Part shown: piece after piece, positions 12,120 to 23,014 of the stretch
Position numbering within the stretch: the first letter of the stretch is position 1
Layout of the letters: each line of letters begins with the position of its first letter
Assembly (NCBI GenBank): GCA_963855995.1
Contig: OY979717.1
Coordinates: 16,622,960 to 16,686,959, forward strand
Reading direction: 5' to 3'
Source: Muricea muricata
Taxonomy: Eukaryota > Cnidaria > Anthozoa > Malacalcyonacea > Plexauridae
Length of the DNA stretch: 64,000 nucleotides
Program-made: the position numbers and the translations under genes
Notes under the pieces: model-generated
Told to the model about the DNA's origin: nothing
The model's database searches: none
What the model saw: the letters and a program-made list of their open reading frames with translations, nothing else

Positions 12120-13600
12120 GCCTCGACAAATCTCTTACAAGCTACATTCCTCCGTGATTGAAGTGAATCGACTCCAGCTACTTTTAGAGCATCTTCATAG
12201 GAGCAATTAGGGTACAGTTAGGGTATATTATGAACAGTGCTCTCTTCTGAATTTTTTCGAGATCATTGCTAAGAGATTTAGGATGGTTGGCAAAAACCAC
12301 TGAAGCATACTCCAAGATATTGATCTTATAATTGTACAATAAAGAAGTAGGATCTCGGATGAAACACTCGGCTCTTTTTAAGCTTCCTCAACGCATATAA
12401 TCGGCAATTGGATTTCTTAAAACCATGTTATAGTCATTGGTAACATACACACCAAGTAGTTTAAATGATGATACAGTATCACATGACGCGTTGCACCAAT
12501 GACGATGCGCTTCAGAACACTTACTTCGGAACCAATTATTGGAGAAAATCAACTATGACATCTTTGCATTTATCAGGATTCAGCTCCATGTTGTTCATCT
12601 CAGCGAATGATTGTATATCAGCCACAATATGACTCATTACGGAAGGCGAATTCCTTACTATTTCCAGGGCAGTCAGATAGTCGACGAACTTAACTCACAG
12701 AACCCATGCAGACAAAAGTTCATTCACCATTACGGCAAAGACGAGTGGGCCTAGTTTTGTACCTTGGGGAATACCACTATTAGTATACTAAAGTATTGAT
12801 AAAAGTGTCCCGAACGAACATATTGAGATCTTTCACACAAAAATGCAGCGATCTATCCCAGCATATAAACGTTATGAATACCAAAATTAGATAGTTTATC
12901 AAGTAAAATTTTATGATCGATCAGATCGAATCCTTTACGAAAATCAGCAAAGAAAAATCGTACTGCGCAAGTCGCAACCACCCTTGGCGAGAGCTTCCAA
13001 GGCCAAATGCAGAATGCATACTACGGCTTGCTGTGTTGATTTCCCACTGAGCCATAGAAAACTGTTTATTATCCAGCTGATTTACAATTGGCGGCATGAT
13101 TCTCGTTAGGATGAAACCTTCCCTCAGCTTAGCAATCTGACAGGTTACAGAGATGGGTCTTATACCATTTTCAATAGAGTCAGGTGGTTTGTTTGGGAAT
13201 AGGAGTAACAACTGCTGTCTTTAAGAGAGGATTGGCATCGCGTAAAGAGATGAGTTATATCGGCGATAACCGGCGCTAACTCAAAAGCAAATGTTTTTTG
13301 AATTAGATTCGGGATGTCATCAGGTCCTGAGGCTTTTCTTGTATTCAGAGAACGAAGAGATTTATAAGGTTCGCCAGTTGAAACCAGTAGGTCATCCGCA
13401 ACATCAAAATCACCAGCAGAGTAATTAGATACTTCTTCGTCTGAGAGAGGTATAAAGTCTTTTGTGAGATTTGCGATGAAATGATTAATTCTTTCACATA
13501 ACTTATTGATAGAGTCGACCATTTCACCATCAACGAGGTGCGCATGCTCAAACCAGTGATTGCTTTTATCAGCCATGCCAGAAAGATTTTTAATCTCTCT
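12120..13600 (-). pseudogene. Decayed non-LTR retrotransposon reverse transcriptase
   Basis: Minus-strand fragments in several frames trace a LINE reverse transcriptase from 13576 down to about 12120. In order they contain SLNTRKASGPDDIPN (RT entry, about 13300-13360), IRPISVTCQIAKL (about 13120-13180), GFDLIDHKILLDKLSNFG (about 12890-12935), IPQGTKLGPLVFAVMVNE (about 12725-12780), and KFVDYLTALE near 12670, where the catalytic xxDD has become VDY. Stops and frameshifts separate all blocks. No endonuclease domain is left. The family is CR1/jockey-like, and the same family as the plus-strand relic at 13900-16690 by shared wording of these blocks. Confidence 0.72.
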
Positions 13601-13899
13601 TCACCATTTGCAAGGAAACCCTACCCCAAACCGGAACTAAGACCGTCAAACCTCCGTCAAAGAAACCAAGGAGAAAAGACCAACTGAATAGGTTTAGCCT
13701 CTATTATTAAATAGGCACACCGATATAGATCGTATCATCCGACCCAACACATCTCCACCCACATCACCCAACGACTCCCAACTGCTTTGAGTAGCCACCA
13801 AAGTGTTAATTAGGATAACTCAATAAAGATCCACGTTGGTACCTTGTAGTACCACTAGTCTAAGCAGAGACAAACTAACACCTAAATTACCTGGCTTTT

Positions 13900-16690
13900 A
13901 CCTCATGCATCAATTCTCGTTCTTTCTAACCTAAAATGGACGAACTGGCTCTTTTATCAAATTCGCACCCACTGAGGTTGTTGCTATCCCTGAATCATAG
14001 CTCACCAATGAGATAAATGGTACTGATTGATGGGTATAATGCCTTCTGTAAAGATAGGGCGCATGGCCGTGGTGGCGGTGTGTCTGCATTTGTTACAGCA
14101 GATATACAGTGCAAACGTAGACAAGACCTCGAAGATCCGTCCTTTGAATGTATGTGGGTTCTGCTCCGACCGGTCCGCCTCCCAAGACAAATATCTGGCT
14201 TGATTTGTGCGATATTACATAATGCTTCTCTCCTGGAACAGAAGAACGTAGTTAAGTTGGTCTAATTAAAACAATGCATCCAGACTGTGGCATAGACCTC
14301 GGCGACTTTAATGGGCTAAATATCGGAGACCTATTAGTTCATCAAAACCTTAAACAAATTGTCCAGACCCCCACCTGTGGCGAACACGTACTAGATCTTA
14401 TTGTGACCAACTTTAATGAATTATTTAATGAACCTACTGTCATAGCACCGTTAGGTACATCTGATCACAGCATTGTTAAATGAACCCCGTCTGTCTGTGG
14501 ATCTGTTCGATCGCATGGTAAAAGTACTAACAAAAAACATATGCGACGCTCCCACAGTCTGCCTGTGACACATTCGGTAGATGGTGCAACAATCATACCT
14601 GGTTTAGAGACGTCAGAAATCCTAAGTCATGCTCGGAATTGGCATCTTCTTTTTCACATAATCTCTGTTCATCTATAGACCCAGTCTTCCCTACCAAAAT
14701 AATCAAGATTCACTGTACTGCTAAACTGTGGATGGCACCTTCGCTGAAGCAATTAACTGTCGAAAAGCAGAGAGCGCTTCACGACGGTGATAGATGTCTT
14801 TGGCGTCATTACAGGTCGAAGGTTAAAAAGGAGATATTATTGAAGAAACGTTTGTCTGATACCAACAAGGTGCAACATCCTAAATCTTGCAATCCCCAAA
14901 AATAGTGGGATTCTGTTAAATTATTATCGCGATTGGGTAAAAAGAGTCCCTCTAATAAGTAAACGTAATTAGGATTGTAAAAGATGGTTTTCCTATTACT
15001 GATAAAGATCTTGCTCAGTTACTAAATGGCTATTTATCAAGTATTAATACTGAACTTTGTTCATTACCTGCCTATCTTCCTGCTCCCCATCCTCTACCAA
15101 CAATATCAGTTGAAAATACCATCTTCTAAAATGCTGTCTACTAGTCCATTTAAGTCTCATGGATCAGATGCCATTCCTTATCCCATATGTGTCATGAAAG
15201 CGGGCTTCTGATTGGTTCTCAGCAGGTAAGTTTTTTTCGAACTAACCTGCTTTTTCCGAACTTACCCGCTTTTCTCTTTATCGATAAAACCGGCTTTCTG
15301 ATTGGTTACAAAAACCCGAACTTACCTGCTTGCTGCTTACGCTGCCGTCCGCCTCAAACTGCTCAACAACAATGGCGAACAAAATTTAGCTGATGATTAA
15401 ACCTACACTTTAAAGAACATTTTTGGGCTAAAGACGTCACAGAAACCAAGCAAAAAGAAACGGAAAATTGTAAACTAAAGACAATAGAGAGCCTGATAAA
15501 GAAATATTAAGAGACCAATAAGTTTAAGAAGAGAAAATGTTGACAAAATACATCGGCGACTCGGCGAGAATCGGAAAACAACACAAGAAGATAAGTCTAG
15601 TATGGGATAAAAACCCAACTTACTTGCAGGTTCGGTTGGTTCGGGATTAACGCACCTCGGGGTCTGACAGCTGTCCGAACCTACCTCGCTTCGCTCGGTA
15701 GGTTCGAACAGCTGTCAGACCCCTCGGTGCGTTAATCCCGAACCAACCTCCCTGCAAGTAAGTTTGTTATAAAACCGTATTATTATGCTTATTAATTAGC
15801 CGACCCTGTTTCCAGGATTTTTAACACCTGTCTATCATGCTTGATGCCTAGATCCCTACAATGTGGAAAGATGCCATCATAATACCAGTTCTTAAGTCTC
15901 AATATGCAACTTGCGAGGATGAAGTTCGCGCCATCTCTGTTACCGCATGTCTCTCAAAAATATTGGTGGATTTTGTAGTGAAGTGGATGTTGAAGGACAT
16001 CGAAGCAATTTGGCAGTTTGCAAGGAAGGTCAACAGCTTTCTGCCTTATCGAGATGATCAATAATTGGTTAAGTACATTAGACGCTCAATCACGAAAACT
16101 TATTTGTTCGACCGCATCAATCACAATATTCTGGTTAAGAAATTGTCGTCTCTTGGCGTTGGAGAATCTCTCGTCCCCTGGATTTTCAGCTTTTTTTTAA
16201 CGGCTGCCAAGCTGTTAAAGTTGATGGTTCTATGTGAGAATGGGTTTCCTTAATTGTGGTGTCCCTTAGGGAACTAAATTGGGTCATGTTCTGTTCTTTG
16301 TAATGATTAATGACTTGGAACTTAGATCTACCAATATAAATCATTGGAAATATGTGGATAATGTCTCACTTTCTGAGTTGCTTTCTTTAAAAAAGATCTT
16401 GACATTTCAACCTGAGCTGAATGCAATTCAGTCCTGGGCAGTGCAAAATGACGTAAAGCTTAGTAAGAAATGCAAAGAAATGTTAATTAGTTTCCTTCAA
16501 GATCAACCTCATGTATCTCGTTCTGTGTATTGATCGCTACCTCTTGAGCTCATCCATTCGTTTAAAGTCCTGGGTTTAACTTTGAATGATAAACTGAAAT
16601 GGCTAGAGAAATGTTAAAATTATGGTGAAAAGGTGGCTAAACGCTTATAATATGTCTTACGTTTAAGCCGCATCAGTCAAAAGTGTTACC
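13900..16690 (+). pseudogene. Decayed non-LTR retrotransposon (endonuclease + RT)
   Basis: Plus-strand fragments follow the order of a LINE ORF2. The endonuclease appears as SRSFLTKMDELALL (about 13910), DRAHGRGGGVSAFV (about 14053), GDFNGLN and VLDLIVTNFNELF (14295-14420), then LGTSDHSIVK. The RT appears as WKDAIIIPVLKS and VRAISVTACLSKI (15864-15960), FDRINHNILVKKL (16110-16150), GTKLGHVLFFVMINDLE (about 16270-16320) and YVDNVSLSELL near 16350, where the second catalytic Asp is Asn. Many stops and frameshifts make it dead. A palindromic element around 15190-15780 has inserted between the endonuclease and RT parts. Its 5' end lies about 300 bases from that of the minus-strand relic. Confidence 0.75.
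15190..15780. mobile_element. Palindromic element inside the LINE relic
   Basis: The clear core is a near-perfect inverted repeat: 15604-15680 against 15699-15776, with AACTTACTTGCAGG at one end and CCTGCAAGTAAGTT at the other, and a centre CTCGCTTCGCTCGG. Related AACTTACCTGCT motifs at about 15216-15335 suggest the whole insert is about 590 bases. No coding capacity is seen. Confidence 0.6.
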
Positions 16691-17031
16691 ATGCAGTAAA
16701 TTAGTGTAGTAAAATACTCAAGTTTAGTTCCCCTAGGCAAGATAAACAATACATACGTCAGCAGGAAAGATGATGGGCATGTTTGGTTTTGCAAGTACAT
16801 AAAGGAAATTAAATTGGTATCTTGCACAAACATGTCAGTTATCTCTCCCGTTAGCATCACAGTATAGTAACGATACTTGAACTGGTCAATGTTTGATAGA
16901 AGGGAAATACTGTTTTGTTGTAAATAAGGAAAATTCCAATGAAACTCAAACTTTGTACTTACCCGTGCACAGGTTTGGGGCTTTGCCGTCAATCATTTGT
17001 ACCGGTATTTCGCGCGGTCAGGTAATAAAAG

Positions 17032-17542
17032 TGTTACGTCATAAAATGTAGTATTGTAAAATTGTAGGAAAGTAAAAGTCAAACATTGAAGTTAAGTTCA
17101 TATATATAGCGATATTAAGTTTTACTAAAGAAGTAAACAAAATAAGTTAAGTCTTGAACATTTTTTAAATTGTGGTGACCGAGCATATAATTGACTAAGA
17201 CAGTTCGACAACGCCTTAAAACAAACAAAGGAAGAGAGCTGGCAGAGAGTTCAGAAACCAACAACCTAAACCTGATTGGTTTAGCTAACATTTGCCCACC
17301 TTTTCGTACACGTGCACAACGAATGTTACAACCGCTAGTATAAAAGGACCGACACAGTTGAATTTCAGTAGTAGCTGCAGAGTAGCGAAAAAGGAAGCAA
17401 AAAGTCTACTCGAGAAGACAAGACAAGACTACACAGTACAATAGAAACGAAGAAGAAGAACTTGAGCTATTGAGACTGTAGAATAAAATTGTAAAGATCT
17501 CCTACCTCGTATAGATATAGTCAATAAAGAGAATACATAACA
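17032..17542 (+). mobile_element. Possible solo LTR
   Basis: The 511-base segment starts TGTTACG and ends CATAACA, the TG...CA form of LTR retrotransposons, and is flanked by AAAG at 17028-17031 and 17543-17546. Inside, TATAAAAGG at 17339-17347 is a good TATA box, and AATAAA occurs at 17482 and 17523, so promoter and poly(A) signals sit in the order expected of U3-R-U5. No gag-pol and no second LTR are seen nearby. The 4-base duplication is weak evidence on its own. Confidence 0.45.
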
Positions 17543-17966
17543 AAAGAGAGCTTTTTGCATCATCTATCCCGGACGTGGCTATGATGAAGCCCTATTGTAT
17601 TGCACGATGTCCACCGTTTAAGAGTAGGCGGAACCTAATATGAGGGACAGTTTAACTAAACTATAGTGTGCCAAAATGTAGAACAGACCGCTATAAAAAG
17701 AGTTTTATCCCAGCTATGTGTTTAGTCATTCCAAAACAATAGTTTAGTTAATAATCTTTTGTCTCTACATAACCAGTTCTATTGAACTTTTAATTCTTTT
17801 AAATTTATATACATATTGTACCAGCACGTTGTAATTCGCCATTCTGTGCGATAATGTGTTAATAGACCGTATTAGTATTATTACTATACTAATAATGCTG
17901 ATATTTTTTAACATTCCTGCTATAGAAGGGGAAGGCTACAGGGTATTGTACAATATACACACTTAA

Positions 17967-18334
17967 GGCCCTGTTTAGATGGAGGTAGGGTGACCCCCCA
18001 AAATAGGTTACGCTAGTCCTAGCAAATGGGTCAGAAAAATCGTTTAATTGAGATAGGGTGACCATTTCAAACATAGCATCGAAACACAAAGGTTTTGTGT
18101 CAAGCTGTATGATGCTATGTCTTGCTCATTTACTGGCTACATTTCAATGTTGTGGCCATCCTTAAATTTACATGGCTTAGGTAAACAAAATTGATGACGT
18201 AACCCTATTCCCAGGGTAACCCTAGCGCGCATGTAAACGCTTCCTATAAAACATACTGTAGTAGAGCGACTCGCTTGCTAGGGTGACCATTCTGCTATGA
18301 TCGGGATACTTTCATGTAAGCAGTTACAGGGCCC
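17967..18334. mobile_element. MITE with GGCCCTGT termini
   Basis: Ends are GGCCCTGTTTAGATGG on the left and the complement of GGGCCCTGTAACTG on the right. Internally AGGGTGACC occurs three times, with GGGTAACCCTAG-like relatives. It resembles the element at 34743-35000 in its ends. It stands just upstream of the DUF1761 gene and may touch its promoter. Confidence 0.55.
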
Positions 18335-18562
18335 ATGAGAAGTGTCATAAATTTAACCCTGGATGGCTCTTAAGGAAAGAAGAAAATGAGCACATATTGT
18401 AACTCGTCTGTCAAGCTGTCAACAGCTTGTTCTAAACTTGTTCCAACAACTTAACAACTTCATCTGTAATGTCTGTAATGCGTATGTAAAGCCACGTTAG
18501 TTGGAAAGTTTACCATTATATTTATTTGCGTTTTTTGCCTATTTAGGTGAAGAAATACGATA

Positions 18563-20421
18563 ATGTACGAAATAATCGTGTCTATTATTGCAAGTCAATT
18601 TGCTGGTGCGCTGTGGTACTCGCCATTGATGGTTGGCGTGCAGTGGTCGTGTCTGATCTTCCCAGGTTGTACCAAAGAGGAAATTCAGACTTTGTTGAGT
18701 CGTAAAACTCCCTATGCAATAGCCTTCGTTTCAAGTGTCCTTCTCACATTGATTCTCAAGTGGTATTTCCTACAGTTAGTATTTTATTTATTTAAAATAT
18801 GTGCCAGTTTATGGTAGCATGCTCAAATATTGAGTCTTGGGGATGCACTCGCAAAGACTCAAGGAACGCAAGGGCAGAGGAGTGTCCGATTGAACGCAGG
18901 GGCGTCGCTAAGGAGAGGACTGGGAAGAACGAGTCCCCCCCAGTTATTTTAATAATCGTTTTTGAGATTTTTCTAAATCTGAAGTGAAAAGTACGATTGT
19001 TGTTTAAATTTCTAACGGATTATCAATAATCTTGCCTAAAAATGCTAAAAATAACATTTTAGACATCCTAGAAATCAAAATTTCTTGGAGGAACAGGCCC
19101 CAAACCACCCTGGGAACCTCTTGTCTTGCTCTGTCCCCCTCATGCAATTTCATCACCCTGGCGAAGCCATTGAACGGCGAACAGAAACTGATAGACTATT
19201 TTTACGTGTATCGAAAAAGCTTTAGCTCAAAGGCTTTGTAAGATCTAATTCAAAAAATGCTTTGAGAATTTTTGTAATTATAGAATTATCCAATACTATT
19301 TTTTCAAAATTTTAACGACTGTACGTATATTCTAAACCATTCAGACTCAGTTTCAACTAAATCAATATTAAGTTTGCTTTGATGATTCTTCTGTCATACA
19401 GACGTTGCAATAGACGTGTTTCTAAAAGTAAAATATTTCGTCAATGGAGTTACACGGTGCAATGGAGTCAACGTTTATGCAAAATATCATCGTCACGTGT
19501 CTATGGTGATTTTTGGCAAAGTTTCGCAGTTGTTTATGTCAGGGATGGTAACATCAGCCGATCGATCGACTGACATCCGAACTTTGTAATCTAATTGGGT
19601 GGTAACATTGCTTCTGTAAGCGTTGCTATTGGTTAGTTGCATAGATATCTCATATACACTCGATATCAAAAAGTGAAGCTAAAAATCTCAGCGCTATCTC
19701 CTCATAACAATAGGCGGCGGCCATACTGGTCTTTCCTACTCATAAAAAAATGCTACAGCTTTCTGCCTTTGTGTATTAAATACTTTTTAGCTGCATAAAA
19801 GAGGATTCATTGTCAGCTTTGTCCATTTCCGCAATATAAAGTACCCAAATTATCATGCTTATAATGCTCCGTGTCAACTCTGTGGGAACGACCAGCGCCT
19901 GCGATCCGGCTTCAATTTTTGCCTGCCTACGGTGTGGGATGCCCCATCTAGTGTATATGAGATATCTATGGTTAGTGGTCAAGAATACAGTAAGAACATT
20001 GCTATGAAGGAACATATCCATGTATATACCAGAAGAAAAACAACATGAGGACATTTGCTGTAATTCTAATGAGTTTCTAAACCGTTAACCACTCACGTTC
20101 CAACCACTGTAATGGCGATATTTCTTCTATTTGCCGATACATTTGCTATCTCTGAATTTCGTTTTACAGCCGAGAGACGATCCTAACTGATGATTAGAAA
20201 AAAATAGGCGAAATTTTAAGACTGTGTATATAAATACTTGCAGGTCAGTAACCAGTGTTGCTGGAGCCGCGGGAGTTGCCATGCGGCTTGGAGGATTGTC
20301 CGCCATTCTCGAAGTCTGTCATTATGGGTTTTCAGGACGACCATGGAAGTTGTTCATGATTGATCATCTTCATAACTTTCTCACTATTCTCATTATAAGT
20401 AGTTTGCTTCTTGCTCTTTAA
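18563..20421 (+). CDS. DUF1761 family small membrane protein
   Basis: Two coding exons, 18563-18774 and 20244-20421, join in phase 2 (CA|G giving Gln) and encode 129 residues, the usual length of the DUF1761 family. The N-terminal FAGALWYSPLMVG (about residues 13-25) is the family's signature HxxGxLWYSPLLFG-like motif, here with Ala in place of the usual His or Phe. GRPWKLFMIDHLHNFLT (about 102-118) is the second conserved block. Three or four hydrophobic segments are expected: about 2-15, 50-70, 72-92 and 108-128. The molecular function of the family is not known. The ATG at 18563 follows an acceptor-like TTTAG, so a 5' UTR exon is likely. The intron carries a MITE (19642-19968). Confidence 0.82.
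19642..19968. mobile_element. MITE with TAGATATCTC termini, copy 2
   Basis: This copy has clean ends, TAGATATCTCATATACACT and its reverse complement, over about 327 bases. It is the same family as 8435-8773. It sits in the DUF1761 intron. No transposase is encoded. Confidence 0.8.
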
Positions 20422-22580
20422 ATCACAAGGTAAAAGGAATATTGAGTGCTTCATTTTTGCATATTTTGCACTATGATCTACAGCAGTTGTTATATATAAT
20501 CTACAGTGGTTATTCTAATATATAATACATATTATTATTCTCTTTAATATATGCAGTCTTAATTTTGATTGGTCAGTTCTCCTGAAAATAACTCCGTGCA
20601 AAAAATACTCTGAGCATGTGCAGTTGTAAAACAACATTCCTGAGCTACAAATAATACTCTGGACATGCGCATTACTTTCAAAATTTGTAAACAATAGCAG
20701 CTCGCTTTGTGTGAAAAGCTTGTTATTCCCAGTTATAAAGTTTTTAAAGAAGCCTTGTAAGAGATTGATGAAACAATTATTGAACTCGGTCGGCGTCTTC
20801 TCGCCACCGACAAAACCACCATATTTTGTTCAACCTCGTCCAATAATTCATAATTAAAATAATACATAAGAGTTACTGTTGGCTTGTGAAATACCAGAGT
20901 GTGCTCTGACAGTAACAGATAGACGAACGAACGTAAATACGCGCAATGTCGCAAGTACACGTCCAAATCTGAGCTTACCGCTGCCACTATCAGACCTGAG
21001 CTAACCCCGTATAGTTGGTGGCAACGCCGTTTTAAAAAGCACAATTATACTTGCACAAAAAATGCAAATGTGCACGATTTACTGAAATGCAGTAATGTCT
21101 ATTAATGTCATGGTTCCAATTAACGGTAAATCTTACTGCCTCAGCATAATTTTCCAGCTACAGTCCTTCCAGTATTGAAGTAGTTTAGCCAAGATTTCTA
21201 TCAATTCTACATTCTACAAAAGGTCTATATTCTAGTTGATCTGAAAACACGGAAAAGTACTGGCACTAGTTGTCAAATAGAAATCCATTTTTCGATCCAA
21301 ATTGTCAAATTTCTCATGAAATATAATTTACTTTGTTTCTAAATTTCTGACAGACTTGTAATTTTCTTTATTAAAGACAGTTACTAAGTTTCAACAAGAT
21401 TCACTAAGGAAAACAAAAGATATATGATTAACAACAGCAAAATGGATTTCTATTCGGTAGCTAGTTCCAGACCTTTTATTCACGGTCAGATCAGCTAGTG
21501 TCATGCAGTTGTCGCTGAGTTGTGCCTGGCTAGCTGTGCTTACGTAAGTACAGGTACTACCAGGAATAACTCAGTGACAACGGCATGACAGTATAGAATA
21601 TAGAACATGGATAAGAGCGCGCGAGAAGCGTGAGCATATTAATTAAATTATGACGACAACAATTACATCAAAGCTAATTGGTTGAGCTACTACCACGGCA
21701 AAAGATGGAGGAGTGAAGAAAACTTTTCTCTGCATTTTTGCCATTCGTCTTTGTACTTTTTTCATAAAGCTGTATAAACGGCTGAAAAACGTTGTCCAAT
21801 CTACGCGAATTTACCAGATCATGCAAGATTGATCCCCGTGCGGTAAGATTTACAATTATACGTATTTTGGAAAATATATTTTCTCAGCTGCTACCAAAAA
21901 TATATAATCTTGAAATGTTTCACTTTTTCCTATATTCATGGCTTCATGCGCGGACAGACGCTTTAATTTGCAGCGCTATATCAGATAATTCAAACTGTTA
22001 TTTCCCGAAATAGTGATCTTCCGAAGATCATTACAAAAACTACAAGTTAGAATATTTTCAGTATTGGTAATAATTCTGGAAAAATAATCGCATATCAATT
22101 AGTAAATTATTGAAGACATGTACAATATAATTTATCCGTTCAAATATTTTTATTGATGCTCCCTTATATTTTTTACATTACTAATAAGCTAAATAAACAG
22201 AGGTATCATTCACGATTGGTTATAGGAGAAAAAGATTGCATTAGACTCCAGAGACTTCGCTAGAGAGAGAGTGCATGGGGTGTAATACAAATAGTTCACG
22301 TATTTTAATCAGTTATCCTAGCATTAATGATCAATCAAGCTTATCCTCGCCATCTTGGTACTCCAGTTGCAATGTTCGTTGGTACAGTACTACGCACTAT
22401 TTTCACTTTCTGTCAATTTTCGTAAAATAAAGAAGTTTGTTATGTGTTGGGAATGTTAATACAGGCTTGAAGGAGTCCTTATCCCATTTCCCTGCCCAAA
22501 TTTTACCTAAATCCCATTGCCCAAATGCACAACTGATCTCATAGTCCTAGTCGGTATTGTTTTTTTGACCAATCAATCCA
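20422..22580. other. Intergenic, non-coding
   Basis: No gene could be supported here. The stretch holds A/T-rich sequence, a short foldback (21232-21499, listed separately), and several repeats of ATACTCTG.GCATG.GCA at about 20605-20670. The open frames present are short and domain-free. Confidence 0.5.
21232..21499. mobile_element. Small foldback element
   Basis: The left arm (about 21232-21293) and right arm (about 21438-21499) are imperfect inverted repeats, CTAGTTGATCTGA at the outer end and AATAGAAATCCATTTT at the inner end. The inner block AAATGGATTTTTATTTGGCAG recurs at about 55568, which suggests a family. No coding. Confidence 0.55.
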
Positions 22581-22668
22581 ATTCGCAATGAATCCTAGTG
22601 AATCCCAATTCTTAGTTCCTATTTTACTCCTTGAGGACCTTCCTGATATTCTGCTATCCTGGTTATAT

Positions 22669-22768
22669 CCTCACCTTTTTCGTACTAATGCACGTAATTG
22701 GGAATTTGACCGAGATGTCCTCATCTTTTGCGCACTAATTGACGTAATCAGGAACTTGACCGAGAACG
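22669..22768 (+). repeat. Two-copy tandem duplication of about 50 bp
   Basis: CCTCACCTTTTTCGTACTAAT and the following bases to GACCGAGATG are repeated directly as CCTCATCTTTTGCGCACTAAT to GACCGAGAACG. The copies differ at several positions. The pair lies just upstream of the LINE open frame and may be part of that element's 5' region. Confidence 0.5.
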
Positions 22769-23014
22769 GTACATTCGTGCGCTAGACGTAGATTTTGTTA
22801 GCAGTCCAAATTCGCCATTTTCGGTTCCAATATGCTTCACTGGATGACCCTGGATGTGTAATCCAGTTTATTCCAATCAGTTCCCTATATTACTTTTACA
22901 AGGACTCGGCATTCTTCCAGCAATGGCTAAACGACCCTGAAAATCTTGCATTGATATGGTCATTATGGTGTATATGTATGGTATTGTGTAAATGCATGCA
23001 GTGTAATCAAGTGC

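Noticed and set aside
19379-19573. Possible middle exon of the DUF1761 gene
   Set aside because: A CAG acceptor precedes it, but the two outer exons already join in phase and give the full family length, and its translation does not fit the family.
20733-21044. 103-codon minus-strand frame
   Set aside because: No domain, no splice context, and the sequence is close to other short repeats.
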